Positions 56,812 to 64,000 of a stretch of 64,000 nt of DNA are shown in pieces. The stretch's first letter is position 1, and every line of letters begins with the position of its first letter. The translations under genes were made by a program, and so were the position numbers. Origin of the DNA: Corynebacterium curieae. GTDB lineage: Bacteria > Actinomycetota > Actinomycetes > Mycobacteriales > Mycobacteriaceae. The DNA is taken from contig NZ_JAKMUU010000003.1 of assembly GCF_027570035.1 (NCBI RefSeq), forward strand, positions 243,157 to 307,156, in the 5' to 3' direction. The notes below the pieces were generated by a model, which worked only from the letters and a program-made list of their open reading frames with translations, was not told the DNA's origin and searched no databases.

Positions 56812-58941
56812 TTAGTTAGCGCCGCCGGTACGCTCTTCAATGATCTCCTGAGCCACGGAGGAAGGAACCTCAGCGTAGGAATCGAAGACCATGGTGAAGT
56901 TTGCGCGGCCTGCGGTGGAAGAACGCAGGTCACCGATGTAGCCGAACATCTCGGACAGCGGCACCTTAGCCTTAACGACCTTTGCGCCGGAGCGGTCTTC
57001 CATAGCGAAGACCTGGCCACGACGGGAGGAGATGTCACCGTTCACGGTACCCATGTACTCCTCAGGGGTAACAACCTCAACGGCCATCATCGGCTCCAGC
57101 AGAACCGGCTTAGCCTTGGCCATAGCTTCCTTGAATACCTGGGAGCCGGCCAGTTTGAAGGCCATCTCGGAGGAGTCGACGTCGTGGTAAGCGCCGTCTT
57201 CCAGCGTGGCCTTGATGTTGACCATCGGGAAGCCTGCCAGGTAGCCGTACTGCATGGCGTCCTGGATACCTGCGTCAACGGAAGGAATGTATTCCTTCGG
57301 CACGCGGCCACCGGTAACGGCATTCTCGAAGGCGTAGGTTGCGGACTCGCCCTCTTCCAGGGTCTCTGGGTCCGGGTTGTACGGCTCGATGGTGCAGATG
57401 ACCTTTGCGAACTGGCCGGAACCACCGGTCTGCTTCTTGTGGGTGTATTCCATGGACTCAACCTTCTTGCGGATGGTCTCACGGTAGGCAACCTGCGGGT
57501 TACCGATGTTTGCCTCGACCTTGAACTCGCGCTTCATGCGGTCAACCAGCACGTCAAGGTGGAGCTCGCCCATACCGCCGATAACAGTCTGGCCGGTCTC
57601 TTCATCCAGCTCAACGGTGAAGGTTGGGTCCTCAGCGGCGAGCTTCTGAATGGCGTTACCCAGCTTCTCCTGGTCAGCCTTGGTCTTCGGCTCGATGGAC
57701 ACCTTGATAACCGGATCCGGGAAGTCCATGGACTCGAGGATGATCTGGTCATCCTTGTCACACAGGGTGTCACCAGTGGTGGTTTCCTTCAGGCCAACAA
57801 CTGCGTAGATGTTGCCGGCGTCTGCCTGCTCAACAGGGTTCTCCTTGTTGGCGTGCATCTGGAAGAGCTTACCGATGCGCTCCTTCTTGCCCTTGGTGGA
57901 GTTCATAACCTCGGTACCCGGGGTTACCTGGCCGGAGTACACGCGGATGAAGTTCAGCTGGCCGAAGAACGGGTGAGCTGCAATCTTGAAGGACAGTGCG
58001 GAGAAGGAAGACTCCACGGAAGGCTTACGGGTGAGCTGGTTATCCTCATTGCCCACCTCGTGACCAACAACTTCGCCGACGTCCAGCGGGTTAGGTAGGA
58101 AGTCAACAACAGCGTCCAGCAGCGGCTGCACACCCTTGTTGCGGTATGCGGTACCGCAATAAACGGGGTAAACCTCAGAGTTGATGGTCAGCTTACGGAT
58201 GCCGGCCTTGAGTTCATCAATGGTGAGCTCTTCACCGCCGAAGTACTTTTCCATGAGCTCTTCATCGGACTCAGCAACGGTTTCAACCAGCTGCTCGCGG
58301 TACTCCGCAGCCTTCTCCTTGAGGTCCTCAGGGATCTCCTCGTAGGTTGGCTCAGCACCAGTCTCGACCTTGCCGCGCCAGGTGATGGCCTGCATGTTCA
58401 GCAGGTCGACGACGCCGTCGAAGTCATCCTCAGCGCCGATAGGCAGCTGCATAACCAATGGCTTAGCACCCAGGCGGTCAACGATGGTGGAGACGGTGTA
58501 GTAGAAGTCTGCACCCAGCTTGTCCATCTTGTTGACAAAGCAGATACGTGGAACGTCGTACTTAGCAGCCTGACGCCACACCTGCTCGGACTGAGGCTCC
58601 ACACCTTCCTTACCGTCGAAGACTGCGACGGCGCCATCCAGAACACGCAGGGAACGCTCAACCTCAACGGTGAAGTCTACGTGACCCGGGGTGTCAATGA
58701 TGTTGATCTGGTTGTTGTTCCAGAAGCAGGTCACGGCAGCGGAGGTAATGGTGATGCCGCGTTCCTTCTCCTGTGCCATCCAGTCGGTGGTGGAAGCACC
58801 GTCGTGAGTCTCGCCCACCTTACGGTTGATACCGGTGTAGAAGAGAATACGCTCGGTGGTCGTCGTCTTACCAGCATCGATGTGGGCCATGATGCCGATG
58901 TTGCGGACCTTGTTCAGATCCTTAAGCACTTCTTGTGCCAC
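56812..58941 (-). CDS. fusA: Translation elongation factor G
   Basis: This translocase GTPase has 709 residues. It has the P-loop [22 protein letters not shown] and [10 protein letters not shown], with domains II-V following at normal length. Domain IV ends near [18 protein letters not shown]. It lies 323 bases after rpsG and may have its own promoter. Confidence 0.98.
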   Translation of the reverse strand: MAQEVLKDLNKVRNIGIMAHIDAGKTTTTERILFYTGINRKVGETHDGASTTDWMAQEKERGITITSAAVTCFWNNNQINIIDTPGHVDFTVEVERSLRVLDGAVAVFDGKEGVEPQSEQVWRQAAKYDVPRICFVNKMDKLGADFYYTVSTIVDRLGAKPLVMQLPIGAEDDFDGVVDLLNMQAITWRGKVETGAEPTYEEIPEDLKEKAAEYREQLVETVAESDEELMEKYFGGEELTIDELKAGIRKLTINSEVYPVYCGTAYRNKGVQPLLDAVVDFLPNPLDVGEVVGHEVGNEDNQLTRKPSVESSFSALSFKIAAHPFFGQLNFIRVYSGQVTPGTEVMNSTKGKKERIGKLFQMHANKENPVEQADAGNIYAVVGLKETTTGDTLCDKDDQIILESMDFPDPVIKVSIEPKTKADQEKLGNAIQKLAAEDPTFTVELDEETGQTVIGGMGELHLDVLVDRMKREFKVEANIGNPQVAYRETIRKKVESMEYTHKKQTGGSGQFAKVICTIEPYNPDPETLEEGESATYAFENAVTGGRVPKEYIPSVDAGIQDAMQYGYLAGFPMVNIKATLEDGAYHDVDSSEMAFKLAGSQVFKEAMAKAKPVLLEPMMAVEVVTPEEYMGTVNGDISSRRGQVFAMEDRSGAKVVKAKVPLSEMFGYIGDLRSSTAGRANFTMVFDSYAEVPSSVAQEIIEERTGGAN

Positions 58942-59264
58942 GTTTATACCCCAACTTAATAGTCGTCGACGCCGTGACCAGGTTTCTGGCTATGACGCCT
59001 GCATGGATAAGGACATGTATATTTTTGCCACTATTTGGCCGTCCTAGGAGCAGCCTGCCCCTAGACTTCCATCGCTTCAGTGTACTGGACAGTCCACGAT
59101 GTCGCTGGACTGGGCGGACGTACCGCCCAGAATTCACACCCATTAGGGCAAAAAATAACCCAAGCAAGAGATATGGAGTTTTGTGTTGCCGCGGCAGCAA
59201 TTCTGCCGGCAGCCAGCGCGAAACTTGTTTCTCGTTGCTTGGGCCATTGATGTGGGTGCTGAAA
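58942..59264. other. rpsG-fusA gap with inverted repeat
   Basis: The gap of 323 bases holds no gene. At 59110-59130 there is a perfect repeat CTGGGCGG-ACGTA-CCGCCCAG without a T tract, so not a plain terminator. A candidate fusA promoter lies just upstream of it. Confidence 0.45.
59140..59167 (-). promoter_or_regulatory. Candidate fusA promoter
   Basis: TTGCTT, 16 bases including a T-rich spacer, TAATGG on the minus strand. The match is moderate. Confidence 0.33.
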
Positions 59265-59732
59265 TTACCAGCGGTAGTGGGCGAAGGCGCGGTTGGCCTC
59301 TGCCATCTTGTGAGTATCCTCACGACGCTTTACGGAAGCGCCGAGGCCGTTGGAGGCATCCAGGATCTCGTTTGCGAGACGCTCGATCATGGAGTTCTCG
59401 CGGCGCTGACGGGTGAAGGTCACCATCCAGCGCAGTGCCAGGGTGTTAGCACGGTCAGGGCGAACCTCAACCGGCACCTGGTAGGTAGCGCCACCGACGC
59501 GGCGGGAGCGAACCTCGAGGTCTGGGCGGATATTGCCCAGTGCCTTCTCCAAGGTGCCAACCGGATCGGTACCGGTCTTTTCACGGCAAGCCTCGAGAGC
59601 GCCGTAGACGATGCGCTCTGCGGTGGACTTCTTGCCGTCCTGGAGGATCTTGTTGACGAGCATGGTTACCTGCTCGGAGTTGTATACCGGGTCCTTGACT
59701 ACAGGACGCTTCGGAGCAGCATTCTTACGCAT
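59265..59732 (-). CDS. rpsG: 30S ribosomal protein S7
   Basis: S7 nucleates the 30S head. It has 155 residues, starts [15 protein letters not shown] and has [18 protein letters not shown] and [20 protein letters not shown] at the end. It lies six bases after rpsL. Confidence 0.97.
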   Translation of the reverse strand: MRKNAAPKRPVVKDPVYNSEQVTMLVNKILQDGKKSTAERIVYGALEACREKTGTDPVGTLEKALGNIRPDLEVRSRRVGGATYQVPVEVRPDRANTLALRWMVTFTRQRRENSMIERLANEILDASNGLGASVKRREDTHKMAEANRAFAHYRW

Positions 59733-59738
59733 TGTTTA

Positions 59739-60110
59739 TTACTGTCCCTTCTTTGCGCCGTAACGGGAACGTGCCTGCTTACGGTCCTTGACACCCTGGG
59801 TATCCAGAGCGCCGCGGACGATCTTGTAACGAACACCTGGAAGGTCCTTCACACGGCCGCCGCGAACGAGGACCATGGAGTGCTCCTGCAGGTTGTGGCC
59901 CTCACCCGGAATGTAGGCGGAAACCTCAATACCGGTGGTCAGGCGAACACGAGCAACCTTACGCAGTGCGGAGTTCGGCTTCTTAGGAGTGGTGGTGTAC
60001 ACGCGGGTGCACACACCGCGACGCTGCGGGGAACCCTTCAGCGCAGCGGTGGATACCTCTTTACGCTTATCGTGGCGGCCCTTGCGGACCAGCTGCTGAA
60101 TAGTTGGCAT
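59739..60110 (-). CDS. rpsL: 30S ribosomal protein S12
   Basis: S12 is the decoding-centre protein, with 123 residues. Lys43 ([11 protein letters not shown]) and Lys88 (GGRVKDLPG) are the residues whose change gives streptomycin resistance in other bacteria; both are the susceptible type here. Confidence 0.97.
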   Translation of the reverse strand: MPTIQQLVRKGRHDKRKEVSTAALKGSPQRRGVCTRVYTTTPKKPNSALRKVARVRLTTGIEVSAYIPGEGHNLQEHSMVLVRGGRVKDLPGVRYKIVRGALDTQGVKDRKQARSRYGAKKGQ

Positions 60111-60289
60111 TTAACAGTCTTTCTGTCGAATCGCACCGAAACCAAAAGAAAGGAACCAAACATGCAAAAATGGGCGCTCTTTCCCGGGGCGCTGCCGCAT
60201 GTCCAGAACTCTTTCCAAGGCCGGTGCCTTGTAAAGGATCAGACTCTTCACCGCGCGCCTCAAAAGGCACGCATAGTGAACTGCGGTTT

Positions 60290-60319
60290 AGATTAGCAAA
60301 ACCACCGCGCCAGATACAA
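60290..60319 (-). promoter_or_regulatory. Candidate rpsL-rpsG promoter
   Basis: TTGTAT, 18 bases, TAATCT on the minus strand, about 180 bases upstream of rpsL. Confidence 0.5.
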
Positions 60320-60362
60320 AACGCGATGACGAAGGACCGCTGCCCTTCTCTAAACCTTTTGC

Positions 60363-60914
60363 TTAAGACCATTCCCAGCGCAAGTCAGGTTCTTCCGCCA
60401 GGTTGGAAAAGTACGCTTTCTCTTGCTTTTCCCAAGTCTCAAACCACTGCTCATATTCCGGCTCGCGGGCAATGGCACGCTCATAGCGCTTATCGCGCGG
60501 ACCATCGATGACCACGCTGACCACCGTGCCCCTCTCCTTAGCCGCCGCAATATTGGCGGCCGTTACTGAGCCGACGCCTTCCACGATGAGATCATCGCGC
60601 ACATCCAAGCTGGCCCACTCCCCCGGCGCACTGGCTTCCCAGTCCCAGCGCCAATAACCCGGGTTCATGGTGCGTAAGACCTGTTCATGCACCATTTCTG
60701 AGCCCTTTTCCAGCCCATGCCAGCCCGGATAGAACTCATCGAGATGAACTACCCGCCAATCGGTGCGCTCTGCCAGTGCCGCAGAGGTCCAGGTCTTACC
60801 TGCACCGGAAGGGCCATCAATGAGCACGGTCACGGGCTTAAATGCCCGCTTGCGCGATGCTGCCAGCTTGATGACGTCCTCTAAGAGGCGTTCTTGCTCG
60901 CTATCAAAGTCCAT
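60363..60914 (-). CDS. P-loop kinase-like ATPase, uridine-kinase type
   Basis: This 183-residue cytosolic protein has a Walker A at 34-41 (GPSGAGKT) and HLDEFYPGWHGLE near 55-68, a uridine-kinase-like phosphate/acceptor region. DDLIVEGVGS near 106-115 looks like a Walker B strand, and RDKRYERAIARE is lid-like. The substrate is unknown. It follows ecfT by 27 bases on the same strand, so it may be co-transcribed with the thiamine-type transporter. Confidence 0.7.
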   Translation of the reverse strand: MDFDSEQERLLEDVIKLAASRKRAFKPVTVLIDGPSGAGKTWTSAALAERTDWRVVHLDEFYPGWHGLEKGSEMVHEQVLRTMNPGYWRWDWEASAPGEWASLDVRDDLIVEGVGSVTAANIAAAKERGTVVSVVIDGPRDKRYERAIAREPEYEQWFETWEKQEKAYFSNLAEEPDLRWEWS

Positions 60915-60941
60915 AGTGTGTGCATCACTGCTTTCGCGGTT

Positions 60942-61712
60942 TTATAGGCCGAAGAATCTCCAGGACCCAGTCCCCACCGAAACTACCACCGGTAGGAATG
61001 CTAGGAGGAGCCCTAGGCCCATTATCCACATGTCACGGGCATGCAGCCGCGATTCGCGTGCCCAGGTGCGCTGCCCACCACCCGGCGGGGTGCGGCCAAA
61101 CCCTCGGGCCTCCATGGCCGTCGCCAGTTTGCCGCCACGGCGCAGCGCAATCACCAAAAGCCCGAAGGACATGGTCGCAAGATGCTGCAGCTTGCCGACG
61201 TCCGTCAGCCCCCTCGCTCTGCGCGCCATAGCCAACGAGTGCCAGTCGGACTGAAAGAGCGTCATCATTCGCACACCGGCTACTGCACCGATGACAAACC
61301 GCGAGGGCAGCTTCAAAATCTGCGAGAGCGCATCCCCCAACTCCGTCGGATCAATATCACGGGCGAGAACCACCATGGGCAAGGCCACAGCAAAAACGCG
61401 CAGCGTAATGGCTATCGCAAGGGTAAGCGAATTCTCGGTTACCTGCACCAGCCACCAAGTGAAATACTCCTTGCCACCCGGCTCGCCGTATAACAGCATG
61501 GAAACGCCGGAAATCGGCGCGATGAGAAACAAGAACCACCCCGATTTAAAGAGCCGCACCCACGACACTCCGCAGAGCGGGGCGAAGGTCAGCGTCAACG
61601 CCAGCGACACCGCGGCCGAAACCCAGTCGATGGAGGCCAATAGTGGGGTGACCCAAATGAACATCAAGAAGATTCGGCTTAGCGGATTGGCACCGCGCAG
61701 AAGATTAGGCAC
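60942..61712 (-). CDS. ECF transporter transmembrane protein EcfT
   Basis: From GTG 61712, which overlaps the ATPase gene by eight bases, the product has 256 residues and starts VPNLLRGANPLSRI. The longer frame to 61790 lies within the ATPase gene. It has about six membrane helices and the ATPase-coupling motif MARRARGL near 162-169, with a second at MEARGFGR. It couples the ATPase pair to the S component YkoE. Confidence 0.9.
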   Translation of the reverse strand: MPNLLRGANPLSRIFLMFIWVTPLLASIDWVSAAVSLALTLTFAPLCGVSWVRLFKSGWFLFLIAPISGVSMLLYGEPGGKEYFTWWLVQVTENSLTLAIAITLRVFAVALPMVVLARDIDPTELGDALSQILKLPSRFVIGAVAGVRMMTLFQSDWHSLAMARRARGLTDVGKLQHLATMSFGLLVIALRRGGKLATAMEARGFGRTPPGGGQRTWARESRLHARDMWIMGLGLLLAFLPVVVSVGTGSWRFFGL

Positions 61713-63132
61713 CGTGCACCTCCACTCGGTGATCCCCCAAGGCTTGAATGAACAGCGGGTCGTGCGTAATAGACGCAATAGTGGTGCCATCGTCGGCTAG
61801 CTGCCGCAACAGGCGCACTAGCTCCACAAAGGTCTGCGGGTCCTGTCCAAAGGTGGGCTCATCCAAAAGCAGCACCTCCGGCGCGGTTACTAGCGCGGTC
61901 GCCACCGACAAACGGCGCTTCTCGCCACCAGAGAGCGTAAACGGGTTAGCGTCCAGTAAATGCTCCAGTCGCAACGATTCCACCAGCTGCGCAATCCTCT
62001 CCTCCGGCGGATCTACCCGCATCACCTTGGGTGCTACGAGCAGCTCCTCCGCCACCGTGCGGGCGACGAATTGGTGCTCCGGATTTTGAAAAACAAATCC
62101 AATGCGGTCTGCCAGTTCCCGCGATTTCCACCGCAGCGGCGGCCCTTTGACCCCACGACGAACAAATTCGGCAACGCCAATCTCGCCCGATTTTGCCGGC
62201 AATAACCCGGCCATAGTCATCAGCCACGTGGATTTGCCCGCGCCATTCGGCCCAGTGATGACGGTCGACGATCCCGCCGGCAGCGAAATCGTGCACGGCG
62301 GCCCATACCGGGTTACTAGGTCCGTACTCCACAGCGCGGCCTCGCGCCCCGCCAATTCGGCCTCGCCCAAACGACGTGCCTGCGGCAATCCTTCAACTTG
62401 GCGGCGCTGGGCCACCTCCGCGAAGGGACCATCGGAGACAATGCGCCCACGGTCCAACTCCACCGCGCGCTCGAGCACGCCTTTCCATGCCGCGTGCTGG
62501 TGTTCTACCACCACGAGCGTGGCACCGGTTTCCTCCACCAACGCGGACACGGCGCGCACCACATCTCGCGCCCCCTCCGGGTCCAGGTTGGCCGTAGGCT
62601 CATCCAGCAGCACCACACCCGCACCCATTGCAATAACGCCGGACAACGCCAAACGCTGTTTCTGGCCACCAGAAAGCCTCTCGGTAGGGAAATCCAGCGG
62701 TACAAAAGGACCCACCAAGTCCTTAGCAGCCGCTACTCGACGCCAAATTTCCTCACGCGGGTAGGCCAGGTTCTCGCAGCCAAAAGCAATGTCATCCCCC
62801 ACACGCGCGGAGATCACCTGCGAGTCTGGGTCCTGGAGCACCAGCCCTACAGGGATGGAGCGCCCCGGTTCCTCCACCATGCCGGTGGAGTCTTCAAGAA
62901 GAATCTCGCCCGTGCGGGTTCCCTCCTCATCAGAGCCGAGCACTCCAGCCATCGCGGCCAGCAAAGTCGACTTACCCGATCCCGAGTCACCGCACAGCAG
63001 CACCCGCTCGCCTGGCTCAATGACCAAGTCAATATCGGCTAAGGCCGGCTGCTTTCGCCCTGCATGGGTCCAGCCAAAGCCACGGGCGGTTATCTTGGTG
63101 GCGTTTCCCGCCAGCGTTGAAAAATCAGACAC
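61705..63132 (-). CDS. ECF transporter ATPase, two ABC domains fused
   Basis: The 475 residues hold two complete ABC cassettes. The first has GDSGSGKST (48-56), LSGGQKQRLALSG and VVLLDEPTANLD. The second has GPNGAGKST near 274, LSGGEKRRLSVAT and VLLLDEPTFGQD. This YkoD-type fusion replaces the separate EcfA and EcfA'. It lies between ykoE (14 bases upstream) and ecfT, all under the TPP riboswitch. Confidence 0.93.
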   Translation of the reverse strand: MSDFSTLAGNATKITARGFGWTHAGRKQPALADIDLVIEPGERVLLCGDSGSGKSTLLAAMAGVLGSDEEGTRTGEILLEDSTGMVEEPGRSIPVGLVLQDPDSQVISARVGDDIAFGCENLAYPREEIWRRVAAAKDLVGPFVPLDFPTERLSGGQKQRLALSGVIAMGAGVVLLDEPTANLDPEGARDVVRAVSALVEETGATLVVVEHQHAAWKGVLERAVELDRGRIVSDGPFAEVAQRRQVEGLPQARRLGEAELAGREAALWSTDLVTRYGPPCTISLPAGSSTVITGPNGAGKSTWLMTMAGLLPAKSGEIGVAEFVRRGVKGPPLRWKSRELADRIGFVFQNPEHQFVARTVAEELLVAPKVMRVDPPEERIAQLVESLRLEHLLDANPFTLSGGEKRRLSVATALVTAPEVLLLDEPTFGQDPQTFVELVRLLRQLADDGTTIASITHDPLFIQALGDHRVEVHGA

Positions 63133-63146
63133 CGAAACAACTCGCC

Positions 63147-63761
63147 CTAAGCGCGCTGTTCACGGCCTGCGGCGAAGCGATCCAAGGCACCGGTCTTAGC
63201 CAATGCCTTGACCACAAAGTAGCCCAATGCACCAGCCAAAATAGCACCGGAAACGCTCAGCGTAGCGAGGTAAATAATCTTGAACTCAAAGCTTCGCGCC
63301 AGGTTGCCGGAGAGAAATAGCTCCAAAACAAACGCGCCCCAACCGGCAGCCATGCCCGCCAAGATAGATACTCCTAGACCAAACTTACGGTAAAGGAAAA
63401 TAGCTAGGATGATCTCCACACCAATGCCTTGTGCGAGGCCGGAGTACAGGGTGCTAATGCCCCACTGGGACCCCAGCACCGCAGAAACGGTTGCGGCAAG
63501 AACTTCCACATAGACAGCCGCACCTGGCTTTCGAATAATCAGGCCGCCAAGCACGCCACCGATAAGCCAAATACCCGTAGCAATACCCCCCAGACCCGGC
63601 GTCACGGCATCCATGGCCTCAAACCAGGCATAGCCCACCGCGTTCCACCCCAGGAACACGAAACCACAGGCCACACCCAGAACAGATGCCACCACAATAT
63701 CGACCACGCGCCAGTTCAAGCTGCGCTTCGGGGCAGCAGACACACGTGTATTAGTAGTCAT
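63147..63761 (-). CDS. ykoE: ECF substrate-binding membrane subunit YkoE
   Basis: The 204-residue protein has five or six membrane helices. VVDIVVASVLGVACGFVFLGWN opens the first, and YVEVLAATVSAVLGSQWG and YSGLAQGIGVEI are typical YkoE segments. YkoE binds thiamine or its hydroxymethylpyrimidine precursor. The riboswitch directly upstream supports a thiamine-related substrate. Confidence 0.92.
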   Translation of the reverse strand: MTTNTRVSAAPKRSLNWRVVDIVVASVLGVACGFVFLGWNAVGYAWFEAMDAVTPGLGGIATGIWLIGGVLGGLIIRKPGAAVYVEVLAATVSAVLGSQWGISTLYSGLAQGIGVEIILAIFLYRKFGLGVSILAGMAAGWGAFVLELFLSGNLARSFEFKIIYLATLSVSGAILAGALGYFVVKALAKTGALDRFAAGREQRA

Positions 63762-63765
63762 TTTT

Positions 63766-63878
63766 CCTCCCTCTCGCCGGCATTATCCGGATCAGGTTCA
63801 ACGGTTCGCCACAACTTCTGTGGCATCTCAGCCCGACACAGCTGCAAAACACAGCAGCGCGCAAGCACCCGTGAAGTG
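63766..63878 (-). ncRNA. TPP riboswitch (THI box)
   Basis: On the minus strand the conserved parts appear in order: CACGGGTGC, GGGCTGAGATGCC, GTTGAACCTGATCCGGATAATGCCGGCG, then AGGGAGG. The last is both the 3' strand of the aptamer and the ykoE ribosome-binding site, five to ten bases before the ATG. TPP binding should therefore hide the ribosome-binding site and lower translation. Beyond it, 63879-64000 is AT-rich leader or promoter with no gene seen. Confidence 0.93.
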
Positions 63879-64000
63879 TGCAATTTTCATTTACTTAGGC
63901 CGCACTCCTTTAAAGGTGGCTGGCCAAAAGCTGCATTCATACTAGCAAAGCAGTTTAGCGGTGCGCCCTAGACATCGAAATAGCCCCGCCTTCCTACCGT

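Noticed and set aside
55388..60296. Plus-strand frames over tuf, fusA and rpsG-rpsL (55388-56476, 57184-58098, 58935-60296)
   Set aside because: These are shadows of highly codon-biased genes, with no start signals.
1..64000. CRISPR array or tRNA genes
   Set aside because: I noticed no regularly spaced direct repeats and no cloverleaf-like segments in the intergenic gaps.

Overview
This 64 kb window is chromosomal DNA of a Corynebacterium. The evidence is a one-locus ESX-4-type type VII secretion system next to glmM, rpsI-rplM, truA and rplQ; a ribosomal-protein supercluster with genus-style cargo segments between its operons; mycolata-type envelope proteins; and a methyltransferase/FAD-reductase pair of the kind that makes 10-methyl-branched (tuberculostearic) fatty acids. 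A lipophilic skin or mucosal species such as the C. tuberculostearicum/C. accolens group is plausible, but the species is not proven. Most genes read on the minus strand.

Layout. 1-20 kb: two small T7SS-associated genes, glmM, a decayed HicAB toxin-antitoxin locus, rpsI-rplM, then the ESX-4 locus (two WXG100 proteins, an Rv3446c-type protein, eccC, eccD, mycP, eccB) and truA. eccC is cut in two, exactly at the first Walker A motif, by a 5 kb AT-flanked island. The island holds an IS1634-family relic, a CDF metal exporter, a broken IS1249-family transposase and an apparently intact IS256-family element.

20-31 kb: rplQ-rpoA-rpsD-rpsK-rpsM-infA, an L,D-transpeptidase, map-adk-secY, then the plus-strand fatty-acid methylation pair. 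31-39 kb: rplO-rpmD-rpsE-rplR-rplF-rpsH; a formate cassette (DUF6457-like protein, FdhD, frameshifted FNT channel) with a sortase; then rplE-rplX-rplN. 39-45 kb: a secreted protein with a sorting-signal-like C-terminus and a sucrose cassette (PTS EIIBCA with an internal TGA, scrB, fructokinase, small membrane protein). 45-51 kb: the S10 operon. 51-55 kb: a six-gene Asp23/AmaP-like envelope cluster. 55-60 kb: tuf, fusA, rpsG, rpsL. 60-64 kb: a P-loop kinase-like protein and a TPP-riboswitch-controlled ECF transporter (YkoE, fused double ATPase, EcfT).

The ribosomal operons form the backbone, and accessory cassettes sit between them, mostly fenced by strong hairpin terminators. The most notable observations are a 41 bp promoter-like block shared by the two T7SS-associated transcription units (ECF-sigma type), the interruption of eccC inside its ATPase motif, a relic HicAB module reconstructed from three frames, several single-lesion pseudogenes, and a low-complexity repeat domain on one Asp23-family protein.
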